59,996 nt of DNA from positions 1-59,996 of the forward strand of contig JABCZK010000027.1 in the NCBI GenBank assembly GCA_013289695.1. Reading direction: 5' to 3'. The notes under the pieces are model-generated. The model ran no database searches, had not been told where the DNA came from, and was given only the letters and a program-made list of their open reading frames with translations. How positions within the stretch are numbered: the first letter of the stretch is position 1; each line of letters opens with the position of its first letter. This DNA comes from Acidobacteriota bacterium. Its GTDB lineage: Bacteria; Acidobacteriota; Terriglobia; Acidiferrales; UBA7541. The translations under genes and the position numbers were made by a program. Shown in pieces: positions 44,427 to 52,012 of this stretch.

Positions 44427-45727
44427 AGAATCTGCACATCCCAGTCGAACACACGACGCTCGCGAACGGCTTGCGCGTGGTCATTTCGCCGGACCGCTCC
44501 GCGCCGGTCGTCACCGTCGGCGTATACTATCAAATCGGTTTTCGCCTGGAGCCGCGCGGCCGCAGCGGCTTCGCGCATCTCTTCGAGCATATGATGTTCC
44601 AGGGCTCGGAAAACGCCGGAAAGATGGAACACATTCGCTTGATCAATTCTTCCGGCGGCATGCTCAACGGCACCACGAATTACGACATTACCAATTATTT
44701 CGAATCCGTCCCGTCGAATGCGCTTGAACGCGTGCTGTGGCTCGAAGCCGATCGCATGCGCGCGCTGAAAGTGGACGACGAAAATCTGCGCAACCAGCGC
44801 GACGTGGTGAAAGAAGAAGTTCGCGTCAATGTGATGAACCAGCCCTACGGCGGTTTCCCGTGGCTGGACCTGCCGCCCGTGGCTTTCCGAAATTGGCCCA
44901 ACGCGCACAATTTCTACGGCGATTTTGCCGATCTTGATGCTGCCACGCTCGCCGACGTGCAAACGTTTTTTCACACCTACTATTCGCCGAACAACGCCGT
45001 CCTGCTGATGGTCGGCGATCTCGATCCCGCCGAGGGCTTTGCCCTCGCGAAACGCCATTTCGAAAATATTCCCACGCATCCGCTGCCGCCCCGCGCGGAT
45101 GTGTCCGAGCCGCCGCAATCTCAAGAGCGCCGCGGCGAGGTGATCGAAAAATTTGGTCCCTTGCCTGCGATCGCGATCGGCTACACCGTGCCGGATCGTC
45201 ACAATCCCGAATGGTACGCCGCCTCCATTCTGGATCACGCGCTGCACGGCGGGCGCGTGGGACGCATCTATCGCCGCCTGGTCCTGGAAAAAGAAATTGC
45301 TGTGGAAACCGATGGCGGCGCGGACTTCGTCGAAACCAACGGGCCCACGCAAATGGTGACGCGCATTTTTCACAAACCCGAATTCACCTCGGAGGAAACC
45401 ATCGCCGCGTATGACGAAATCATTCGCGAAATTCAGGAGCAGGGCATCAGCGAAGACGAGCTGGCGCCCGTAAAAGTGAAGCTGCGCGCCGATTACTATT
45501 CGAATCTCGAAGGCGGAATGGGAGCACACATGCCACGGTTTGGTTTGATGCACTACCTCGCGTGTTTCACTTTGTTCGACGGCGACCCTGGCCGAATCAA
45601 TACTGTGCTCGATGGCTTTCAGGCTGTGACGCCCGCGCAGGTGCAGGCCGCCGCGCGGAAATATCTCGTCCCGGCGAATCGCGCGATTCTGGTGCGCCGC
45701 CCCATCGCAAAGGAAGTGGCGGCATGA
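44423..45727 (+). CDS. M16 zinc peptidase, catalytic subunit
   Basis: This is a 434-residue M16B peptidase. The inverted zinc motif H52-L-F-E55-H56 is intact, with the third ligand Glu in the ALERVLWLEADRM helix. It lacks the C-terminal Arg/Tyr substrate-binding pair. The next gene supplies that pair but lacks the zinc motif, so the two form the classic M16B heterodimer. There is no signal peptide. Overlaps on both sides (4 nt each) indicate strict co-translation. Confidence 0.94.
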   Translation: MKNLHIPVEHTTLANGLRVVISPDRSAPVVTVGVYYQIGFRLEPRGRSGFAHLFEHMMFQGSENAGKMEHIRLINSSGGMLNGTTNYDITNYFESVPSNALERVLWLEADRMRALKVDDENLRNQRDVVKEEVRVNVMNQPYGGFPWLDLPPVAFRNWPNAHNFYGDFADLDAATLADVQTFFHTYYSPNNAVLLMVGDLDPAEGFALAKRHFENIPTHPLPPRADVSEPPQSQERRGEVIEKFGPLPAIAIGYTVPDRHNPEWYAASILDHALHGGRVGRIYRRLVLEKEIAVETDGGADFVETNGPTQMVTRIFHKPEFTSEETIAAYDEIIREIQEQGISEDELAPVKVKLRADYYSNLEGGMGAHMPRFGLMHYLACFTLFDGDPGRINTVLDGFQAVTPAQVQAAARKYLVPANRAILVRRPIAKEVAA

Positions 45728-47139
45728 GCGGAACAACAACCAAACCCATGACTACGACTGCAGGCTCTACCGCTGCGGCTCAAACGTCCGTCAGCTCGGT
45801 GCCTGCGCTCGGCCCGGAACGTCCCGTCGCGTGGCCCAAGCGCGCGGTGCGCAGACTTCCCAACGGCATGCAAGTCGTGCTGGCGGAACTGCGCACGTTT
45901 CCGAAAATTTCCGCGCAGCTTTTCTTTCGCAGCGGCAATGCCAGCGTCGCTCACCGCGCACCCGGCCTCGCCGAATTGACGGCTACCGTCGTGCGCACCG
46001 GCACTGCTTCGCGCACCAGCCGCCGGATTGAGGAAGACCTGCGCCGCATGGGCGCGGACCTGGGCTCGCACGCCGGCGCGGATTCCAGCGCCATCTCCAT
46101 TTCCGGGCTCGCCGAATTCTCCGAAGGCCTTTTCGATCTGCTCGGCGATCTCGCGCGCAATGCCTCTTTTCCAAGCGAAGAATTCGAGCGCGAGCGCGGC
46201 CGCAAAATCGAAGGCTTGCGCATCGAACGCACCACGCCCGGTTTTCTCGCGAACGAACGCTTCCGCCGCGTCATTTTCGGCGAACATCCTTACGCGATCG
46301 TCTCGCCTACAGAAGAACAGGTGGCAGCCATCGAGCACCCGCAACTCGAGGAGTTCTATCACCATAATTATGCTCCGGCCAACGCGCTGCTCATCGTGGT
46401 CGGCGATTTTGCGGCTGATGCGATGTTTGCGCAAATTGAGAAAGTGTTCGGCAGTTGGACGGCTCCGCAGCCCCCGGGGCTGATATCGGTCGCCCCGCCG
46501 CGCAATGTCGGTCGCAAAGTTCATCTCGTGCACCTTCCCGGCAGCGTGCAGACGCAAGTCGTCCTCGGCAATCTGGCAATCACGCGCCGCGATCCGGATT
46601 GGTTTCGCCTGGTGCTGGCGAATTCGATTTATGGCGGCGCCTTCCACTCGCGCCTGGTCATTAATATTCGCGAACAGAAGGGCTACACCTACAGCCCGCG
46701 CAGCGGCCTGCAGTCGCTGCGCCAGCACGGTTATTTCAGCGTGCACGCCGCGGTGCGCAATGAAGTGGCCGCCGCCACTCTTACTGAAATGTTTTATGAA
46801 ATGGACCGCATGCGCTCGCTGCCGGTCACGCCCGAAGAACTGGCAAGCGCGCGCAGCTACCTCACTGGCGTTTTTTCGCTGGGCGTCGCGACGCAGGATG
46901 GTTTGCTCGGCCAGCTTTCGACGATTTATCTGGATCACTTGCCTGAGGACCATCTGGAAACCTATCGCCAGAAAGTTCATGCGCTCACGGCCGACGACAT
47001 TCTGGTCGCCGCGCGCCGCCATTTCGATTCGGCCAACGCGCAGATCGTCCTAGTCGGAGACCGCGCGCAAATCGCCGAACAAGCCGCGCTTTTTGGCGAA
47101 GTGACGGAATACGATGCGCAGGGAAATCGGCAAAGTTAG
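45724..47139 (+). CDS. M16 peptidase, non-zinc subunit
   Basis: This is a 471-residue M16-fold protein. Where the catalytic subunit has HLFEH, this one reads APGLAELTA, so zinc cannot bind. Its C-terminal half keeps REQKGYTYSPRSG with the Arg and Tyr that hold the substrate backbone. The first about 35 residues are Thr/Ala-rich and could be a linker. The start ATG 45724 overlaps the preceding stop. Confidence 0.93.
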   Translation: MSGTTTKPMTTTAGSTAAAQTSVSSVPALGPERPVAWPKRAVRRLPNGMQVVLAELRTFPKISAQLFFRSGNASVAHRAPGLAELTATVVRTGTASRTSRRIEEDLRRMGADLGSHAGADSSAISISGLAEFSEGLFDLLGDLARNASFPSEEFERERGRKIEGLRIERTTPGFLANERFRRVIFGEHPYAIVSPTEEQVAAIEHPQLEEFYHHNYAPANALLIVVGDFAADAMFAQIEKVFGSWTAPQPPGLISVAPPRNVGRKVHLVHLPGSVQTQVVLGNLAITRRDPDWFRLVLANSIYGGAFHSRLVINIREQKGYTYSPRSGLQSLRQHGYFSVHAAVRNEVAAATLTEMFYEMDRMRSLPVTPEELASARSYLTGVFSLGVATQDGLLGQLSTIYLDHLPEDHLETYRQKVHALTADDILVAARRHFDSANAQIVLVGDRAQIAEQAALFGEVTEYDAQGNRQS

Positions 47140-47175
47140 ACACAGGTGGGCATAGCGACGAATGTATGACCGGCG

Positions 47176-47520
47176 ATGAAGATACGATCGCGTGATCGCT
47201 CGCGGGCAGCGAGAGCCGTGAAACACGCCGCGATTATCGCGATTCTTTTTGCCGTTTGTGCGTTTGCGATCATGGCGCAGACGAAGCAGCCGCCGGCGCA
47301 TCCGCTGGACCTGAACGTTGCGGACGTCAAGGAACGACAGCAAGTTCCCGGCATCGGCCCCTAAACTGCCCCAGCCATCGTGGATTTCCGCCATAAGCGC
47401 GGCCCGTTCCGGCGCGTCGAAGATTTGCTGGCAATCAAAGGGATCAGCCAGCGCAAGCTCGATAAGTTGCGCCCGTATTTGAAGGTCACGCCGCCACCGC
47501 CGCCGCATAAGTCCCCGTAA
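47176..47520 (+). pseudogene. ComEA-like helix-hairpin-helix protein interrupted by a TAA
   Basis: A 114-codon frame has one in-frame stop at 47362-47364. Before it: a signal/anchor (HAAIIAILFAVCAFAIMAQ) and LDLNVADVKERQQVPGIGP, the first half of a helix-hairpin-helix DNA-binding domain. After it, in the same frame: TAPAIVDFRHKRGPFRRVED, then LLAIKGISQRKLDKLRPYL. The stop replaces the residue normally between GP and TA in this fold. ComEA-like proteins bind DNA at the surface during uptake. It could be a recent inactivation or a base error. Confidence 0.8.
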
Positions 47521-47529
47521 CTGCAAAAC

Positions 47530-47660
47530 GCACCGGATTTTCTCTGCGCCCGGAGGTTACCCCGACGCAGTCGGGGCGTCTCGGCGGTAAGTTCGCCTTT
47601 CTCTGTGTTCTCCGCTTTTCCTCTGCTGTCTGTGTTAAATCTTTTTTCTTGCCTTCCGCT
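47530..47660. repeat. Decayed dispersed repeat
   Basis: CCCGACGCAGTCGGG hairpin (about 47562-47576) and a TTTCTCTGTGTTCTCCGC...CTGTGTTAAATC stretch similar to TTTCTCTGCGTCCTTTGCG at about 27227. Non-coding. Confidence 0.5.
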
Positions 47661-47696
47661 CCGTCCGCAAAAGAAAATCGATGCTTGGAGACACCC

Positions 47697-48770
47697 ATGC
47701 CAACGAAGCAGTATTATTTGCCAGCCATAACAGTGCCAGCACTGATCCTCGCAATGCTCGCCGCGAGCAGCGCAAGGGAACTCGCGACGCGCAGCGCATC
47801 CACTCCCGGGCCTTCCGGCTATCACCTGCTGAAGAAAATCCCGCTGGGCGGCGAAGGCGGTTGGGATTACGTCGCGTTCGATTCCCCCACCCGCCGCCTG
47901 TTCATTTCCCGGGGCACGAAAGTTGTAGTGCTCAATGTGGACACCGGCACCGTCGCCGGCGAAATTGCGAATACCGACGGTGTACACGGCATCGCCTTCG
48001 CGCCGGAGCTCGACCGCGGCTTCACCTCCAACGGCCGCGCCGGCACGGTCACCATTTTCGATCTGCAATCCCTGCAAGTCATCGGCAGCGCGAAAACGGG
48101 CATGAATCCCGACGCAATCGTTTACGATCCGGCGTCGAAGCGCGTCTTCACCATGAACGGCCACAGCAACGATGCGACCGCGATAGACGCCGCCACGGGC
48201 AACGTGCTCGGAACGATCCCGGTAACGGGCAAGCCGGAATTTGCAGTGGCGGATGGCGCGGGGCACGTGTACGTGAACATCGAGGACAAAAGCGAGGAGC
48301 TGCAGATCGACACGCAGAATCTGAAAGTCACAGCGCAGTGGCCGCTCGCGCCTTGCCAGGAGCCTTCCGGTCTCGCGATGGACATCGCGCACCGCAGGCT
48401 TTTCGCTGGCTGTCACAATGAAATGATGGCCGTGGTGGACGCCGATTCCGGAAAAGTGATTGCGACGCCCGCGATCGGCGATGGCGTGGATGCCAACGCG
48501 TTCGATCCGGGAACGGGCTTCGCCTTCGCGTCAAACGGAATGAGCGCAACGCTCACCGTAGTGCACGAAGACGCGCCGGACAAATCTTCAGTGGTGGAAA
48601 ATGTGGCGACGCAGAAAGGCGCGCGCACTATGGCTCTGGATCCGAAATCGCACGAGGTGTATCTGGTGACCGCGGATTTCGCTCCGGCGCCGCCATCCGC
48701 GAACGAAAATCCCAAGCCGCGCATGATGCCAGTGCCCGGCACGTTCGTCGTCCTAATCTACGGCAAGTGA
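47697..48770 (+). CDS. Exported YncE-like beta-propeller protein
   Basis: This is a 357-residue exported propeller. The start is ATG 47697, after GGAG; an upstream in-frame start would precede the signal peptide (YYLPAITVPALILAMLAASS). Repeats such as GWDYVAFDSPTRRLFISRG, VHGIAFAPELDRGFTSNG, PDAIVYDPASKRVFTMNG and ARTMALDPKSHEVYLVT are YncE-type blades. There is no catalytic motif; such proteins bind ligands or DNA in the periplasm. Confidence 0.9.
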   Translation: MPTKQYYLPAITVPALILAMLAASSARELATRSASTPGPSGYHLLKKIPLGGEGGWDYVAFDSPTRRLFISRGTKVVVLNVDTGTVAGEIANTDGVHGIAFAPELDRGFTSNGRAGTVTIFDLQSLQVIGSAKTGMNPDAIVYDPASKRVFTMNGHSNDATAIDAATGNVLGTIPVTGKPEFAVADGAGHVYVNIEDKSEELQIDTQNLKVTAQWPLAPCQEPSGLAMDIAHRRLFAGCHNEMMAVVDADSGKVIATPAIGDGVDANAFDPGTGFAFASNGMSATLTVVHEDAPDKSSVVENVATQKGARTMALDPKSHEVYLVTADFAPAPPSANENPKPRMMPVPGTFVVLIYGK

Positions 48771-48802
48771 CGCCGGGCCGCTGACGAAAGCCGTAACGCG
48801 CG

Positions 48803-49999
48803 CTACAAATTCTGGTGGCTCGATTTCGCCGCGTCAATCGCCAGCGGGACCTGATCGGCAATCTCCAGGCCATAGCCTTCCAGCGCCACAACTTTCCGCG
48901 GATGATTGGTCAGCACGCGAATCCGCCGCAACCCCAAATCAATCAATATCTGCGCGCCGATTCCGCTTTCGCGCTGCACCAGGCGCTGGCGTCCCAAATC
49001 CTGCTCCACTTCTTCGCGCGCGTGAAAACGAATCCGCGGCAACTCTCCATTTTCCGCTTCGCGCGGCGCGTCAATCTGAAATCCGCGCCCGGTGTGATGC
49101 AAATAGACGAACACGCCGCGATCTTCCTTGGCGATAGCCGCAAGCGACCGCTCGATGACGGCGTGGCAATCGCAGGCCGTCGAGCCGAAGACGTCGCCGG
49201 TGAGGCAGTGCGAGTGGACGCGCACCAGCGGAGGGCCGGATTTCGCGATGTCGGCCAACTCGCCGCGCACCAGCGCCACGTGCAATTCGTGGTCCGCATC
49301 GTTCGAATACGCAATCATGCGGAAATTCCCGTGGCGTGTCGGCAGCACGGATTCGGCGATGCGCCGCACATGCCGTTCGTGCTGCATGCGGTAGCGAATC
49401 AGGTCCGCGACGGTCAACAATTTCATCGAATGCAGGCGGCAAAATTCCACCAGCTGCGGAATGCGCGCCATGGTGCCGTCGTCATTCATGATTTCGCAGA
49501 TCACGCCGGAATGGTCCAGGCCGGCGAGGCGCGCCAGGTCCACGGAAGCTTCCGTTTGTCCCGCGCGCACCAGCACGCCGCCATTCCGCGCGCGCAAAGT
49601 GTAAACATGGCCCGGCCGCGCGAGATCTTCGGGGCGAGTGTTCGGACTGGTCGCTGCCAGAATCGTTGTGGCGCGGTCCGCGGCGCTGGTGCCTGTGGTG
49701 GTGCCGCGCCGCGCGTCAATCGGCTCGCAAAAAGGCGTGCCGAACATCGAAGTGTTGCGGGGCGTGATCGGCGCTAGCGCCAGCGCGTCGCAACGTTGTT
49801 CGGTCATGGCCAGGCAAATCAAGCCGCGCCCGAATTTCGCCATGAAGTTGATGACTTCCGGCGTCACTTTTTCGGCGGCCATGGCCAGGTCGCCTTCGTT
49901 TTCGCGATCTTCATCATCCACCAGGACGATCATGCGGCCGGCGCGTATGTCTTCGAGCGCTTCTTCCACGCTGGCAAATGGCGGTTTTCGGTCGGTCAT
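48803..49999 (-). CDS. ribB: RibBA-type 3,4-dihydroxy-2-butanone-4-phosphate synthase with degenerate GTP cyclohydrolase II half
   Basis: This is a 398-residue protein. The RibB half (1-about 205) is intact: [60 protein letters not shown]. The RibA half keeps the zinc cysteines ([14 protein letters not shown]), but the Arg before the second Cys is Ala, the QEGRG loop is HTGRG, and the segment that should carry the catalytic Tyr and Asp is replaced by an unrelated stretch (about 315-345). It therefore probably makes only dihydroxybutanone phosphate. The ATG 49999 follows GGGAG. Confidence 0.9.
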   Translation of the reverse strand: MTDRKPPFASVEEALEDIRAGRMIVLVDDEDRENEGDLAMAAEKVTPEVINFMAKFGRGLICLAMTEQRCDALALAPITPRNTSMFGTPFCEPIDARRGTTTGTSAADRATTILAATSPNTRPEDLARPGHVYTLRARNGGVLVRAGQTEASVDLARLAGLDHSGVICEIMNDDGTMARIPQLVEFCRLHSMKLLTVADLIRYRMQHERHVRRIAESVLPTRHGNFRMIAYSNDADHELHVALVRGELADIAKSGPPLVRVHSHCLTGDVFGSTACDCHAVIERSLAAIAKEDRGVFVYLHHTGRGFQIDAPREAENGELPRIRFHAREEVEQDLGRQRLVQRESGIGAQILIDLGLRRIRVLTNHPRKVVALEGYGLEIADQVPLAIDAAKSSHQNL

Positions 50000-50330
50000 G
50001 TTGCTCCCTCGAGTGCTCTTTAAATATACCACTGAGTTGCGCGGAGGCTGCGATTCGCGAGTCGTGATGGGTGATTCCTGACCCGCGACCCGTGATTCCT
50101 GGCTCGCGATTTGTAATTCGTGAGCCGCACAGCCTGGAAAGTGGAGGGGCGCACTGGTGGCTGCGCCCGCCCTCGGTAGCGCCGACGTCCCGCCGGCGCT
50201 TTGCGGTCGCCATCGTTAACTGCTCGGAGACATTCCGCGATCCTGCCGCACGCAGCGCGCATTCTCGGTTTACGCTAGCGTCGGGCTTCCAGTTCAGCGC
50301 AACTTTCACGCAATGCTTGGAGACGCGCAC
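50000..50330. other. Intergenic region with tandem degenerate repeats
   Basis: Divergent region between ribB and the lipoprotein gene. No FMN-riboswitch core was recognised on the ribB strand. It contains a GTGATTCCTG repeat block at 50056-50127 and GTAGCGCCGACGTCCCGCCGG near 50175-50196. Confidence 0.5.
50056..50127. repeat. Degenerate tandem repeat (~21-24 nt)
   Basis: Three imperfect copies of a CGCGA...GTGATTCCTGGC-type unit. A related fragment (GTGAGCCGTGATCCGTGATTC) occurs at about 51010-51030. Confidence 0.55.
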
Positions 50331-50987
50331 ATGCTAATCTCTCGCGCTCGTTTTATTCTGCCGTTCGTCATTGTTGCCGCGTGCCTCGGCGCGTGCTCGC
50401 ACGCTCCCGATCCCGGATATCTGGAATTAAAGCGCTCGCAGGAAGCCATACAGCAGGCCACGAGCTGGCAATCCGACGTGGCCGCGAAATATCCAGGTGC
50501 CCAACCCGTGATCGTGGAACTTTCCAAGGTGGATTGCCCCGGCCGTATGGAGCGCGTCGGCATTCTGCGCGAACAGCACAACACCTCGGTGCGCGAAATC
50601 TGGGTTGACGGAATCTACTACAACAAAACTGAACGTGTATCCGTCTGGAGCAGCCATCCCGCCGCTGACAATCCCTTTCCGGAGTGCGGCCGAGGTCCGT
50701 ACATGATATGGGACGGCGTGCTGTACGCCGATCTGGAGCAAGTTCACGCTACGGGTGAGATTCGCCGCGGCAAGACGGACAACTTCGACCATGTCTCCTG
50801 CGTCTGGTGGGATGTGATTGCGTGGAAAGGCGCCATGCCGCACTATTCGGTGTGCGTCGCGGAAGGCGATCATCTGCCGCGCCTGGTGAATTCGCTCGAG
50901 CACGATCTGCATTACACCTACACTCTCTCGCGCTGGAACGCCACCGTCGTAACCTTGCCCCCCGACGCCATGGTAACTTCGAACTGA
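50331..50987 (+). CDS. Hypothetical lipoprotein
   Basis: This is a 218-residue lipoprotein from ATG 50331, 8 nt after GGAG. The lipobox CLGAC sits at about residues 18-22. The mature domain has five further Cys (VDCPGRM, PECGRGP, VSCVWWD, YSVCVAEG) and many Trp, suggesting a disulfide-stabilised periplasmic domain. No family is recognised. The sequence before the start (ATGCTTGGAGAC) matches that before the YncE-like gene at 47697. Confidence 0.75.
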   Translation: MLISRARFILPFVIVAACLGACSHAPDPGYLELKRSQEAIQQATSWQSDVAAKYPGAQPVIVELSKVDCPGRMERVGILREQHNTSVREIWVDGIYYNKTERVSVWSSHPAADNPFPECGRGPYMIWDGVLYADLEQVHATGEIRRGKTDNFDHVSCVWWDVIAWKGAMPHYSVCVAEGDHLPRLVNSLEHDLHYTYTLSRWNATVVTLPPDAMVTSN

Positions 50988-51063
50988 CAGCCCCGTCGAA
51001 CAGTGATTAGTGAGCCGTGATCCGTGATTCAGGATTGGTGCAGTTGCGTGAACACCGAATCCG

Positions 51064-51387
51064 CTAGCCCGGCGTCGATTTCTTTGCGCGCCTGCGCACC
51101 CAGTGGCGAATCAGCTCATATTTCGGCACGGCGGTTGCAGAACCCTTGGTAATTTTGATCAGGCAGCGTCGTTTGAGCAGTCGAATCGCCGCTTGCACCG
51201 CCGATTTGGACAAGCCCGTAAGCTCAGCCAGCTGCTGCAGGCTCACGGCCACGCTCCGCTCTTCGGATCTGTAGAGTCGAGTCCACAGAACGACGTAGGT
51301 GAGGAACGCCGCGGGCGAGCGGTCGTGTCCAGTAAGGTCCGGAAGCAGCACATCCAGAACGTAGTCGTCAATCGGCACATGGAGCAT
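51064..51387 (-). CDS. Helix-turn-helix regulator
   Basis: This is a 107-residue winged-helix protein from ATG 51387. The helix-turn-helix reads VSLQQLAELTGLSKSAVQAAIRLLKRRCLI, similar to HTH domains of replication initiators and GntR/MarR-like proteins, followed by a basic tail. It is divergent from the glyoxalase-fold gene and may regulate it. An open frame continues far upstream in antisense to that gene; the promoter position supports ATG 51387. Confidence 0.8.
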   Translation of the reverse strand: MLHVPIDDYVLDVLLPDLTGHDRSPAAFLTYVVLWTRLYRSEERSVAVSLQQLAELTGLSKSAVQAAIRLLKRRCLIKITKGSATAVPKYELIRHWVRRRAKKSTPG

Positions 51388-51394
51388 AATCACT

Positions 51395-51423
51395 ATACTA
51401 ATTAATATCATAGATGGTTGCAA
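51395..51423 (-). promoter_or_regulatory. Promoter of the HTH gene (leaderless)
   Basis: TTGCAA (51418-51423) and TAGTAT (51395-51400) are separated by 17 nt. The -10 ends 7 nt before the ATG, so transcription should begin at the start codon. Confidence 0.55.
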
Positions 51424-51465
51424 TTGGGAGGCAGCTTGCGCAGAATCACGAACCGTGGAGGCACT

Positions 51466-51828
51466 ATGATCAAAGGTGTGAAGTTCGCTAGCATTCCGGT
51501 CACCAATCAGGATCGCGCCCTCGCGTTCTATACGGAGAAGCTCGGGTTTCGTTTGCTTACGGACCAGCCGTTCAGCGACGAGCAGCGATGGATCGAACTC
51601 GGCATCCCCGGCGCGGACACGCGGGTGGTCCTGTTCAAATTCGGCGATAGTCTTAAGCCCGGCAGCCAGATGAACATCACATTCTGGGCGGATGACGTCG
51701 AAGCCACCGCGCGCGAGTTGAAGAGCAAGGGCGTGCAATTCGTGATGGAGCCGAAACGAGAAGCTTGGGGCACGGCCGCCGCGTTCAAGGACGTTGACGA
51801 CAATACCTTCGTCCTCAGCTCCAAGTAA
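51466..51828 (+). CDS. Glyoxalase/VOC-superfamily protein
   Basis: This is a 120-residue vicinal-oxygen-chelate fold protein, from ATG 51466 after GGAGG. Paired beta-alpha-beta-beta-beta modules are visible: FASIPVTNQDRALAFYTEKLGF and MNITFWADDVEATARELKSKGVQF, ending WGTAAAFKDVDDNTFVLSS. The usual first metal His is replaced (SIPV), so it may be a resistance- or binding-type member rather than glyoxalase I. Confidence 0.9.
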   Translation: MIKGVKFASIPVTNQDRALAFYTEKLGFRLLTDQPFSDEQRWIELGIPGADTRVVLFKFGDSLKPGSQMNITFWADDVEATARELKSKGVQFVMEPKREAWGTAAAFKDVDDNTFVLSSK

Positions 51829-51994
51829 GCCGCACATCCGGTGAGTCGCGACAGCGACGATTCCCGGCCGGTGGCTATTCCTCCGCTGCCGAGTCTGTGC
51901 TGATGGCTGCAGGGTCCACGCCGATCCGTGTTGCGCAAGCAGCGAATCGCGACTTGATCCTCGTCGCCTGCGGCGCGCAGGACTCCGGTCGGGG

Positions 51995-52000
51995 TATAAT
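51995..52000 (+). promoter_or_regulatory. -10 element upstream of the kinase-NB-ARC gene
   Basis: A perfect TATAAT ends 12 nt before the ATG at 52013, leaving a leader of about 6 nt. No Shine-Dalgarno is present; the -35 is weak. Confidence 0.5.
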
Positions 52001-52012
52001 CCCGGTCAACAT

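Noticed and set aside
45619..47022. 467-codon minus-strand open frame
   Set aside because: Antisense to the second M16 subunit; no recognisable features.
50000..50330. FMN riboswitch upstream of ribB
   Set aside because: None of the conserved FMN-element cores could be seen on the minus strand.
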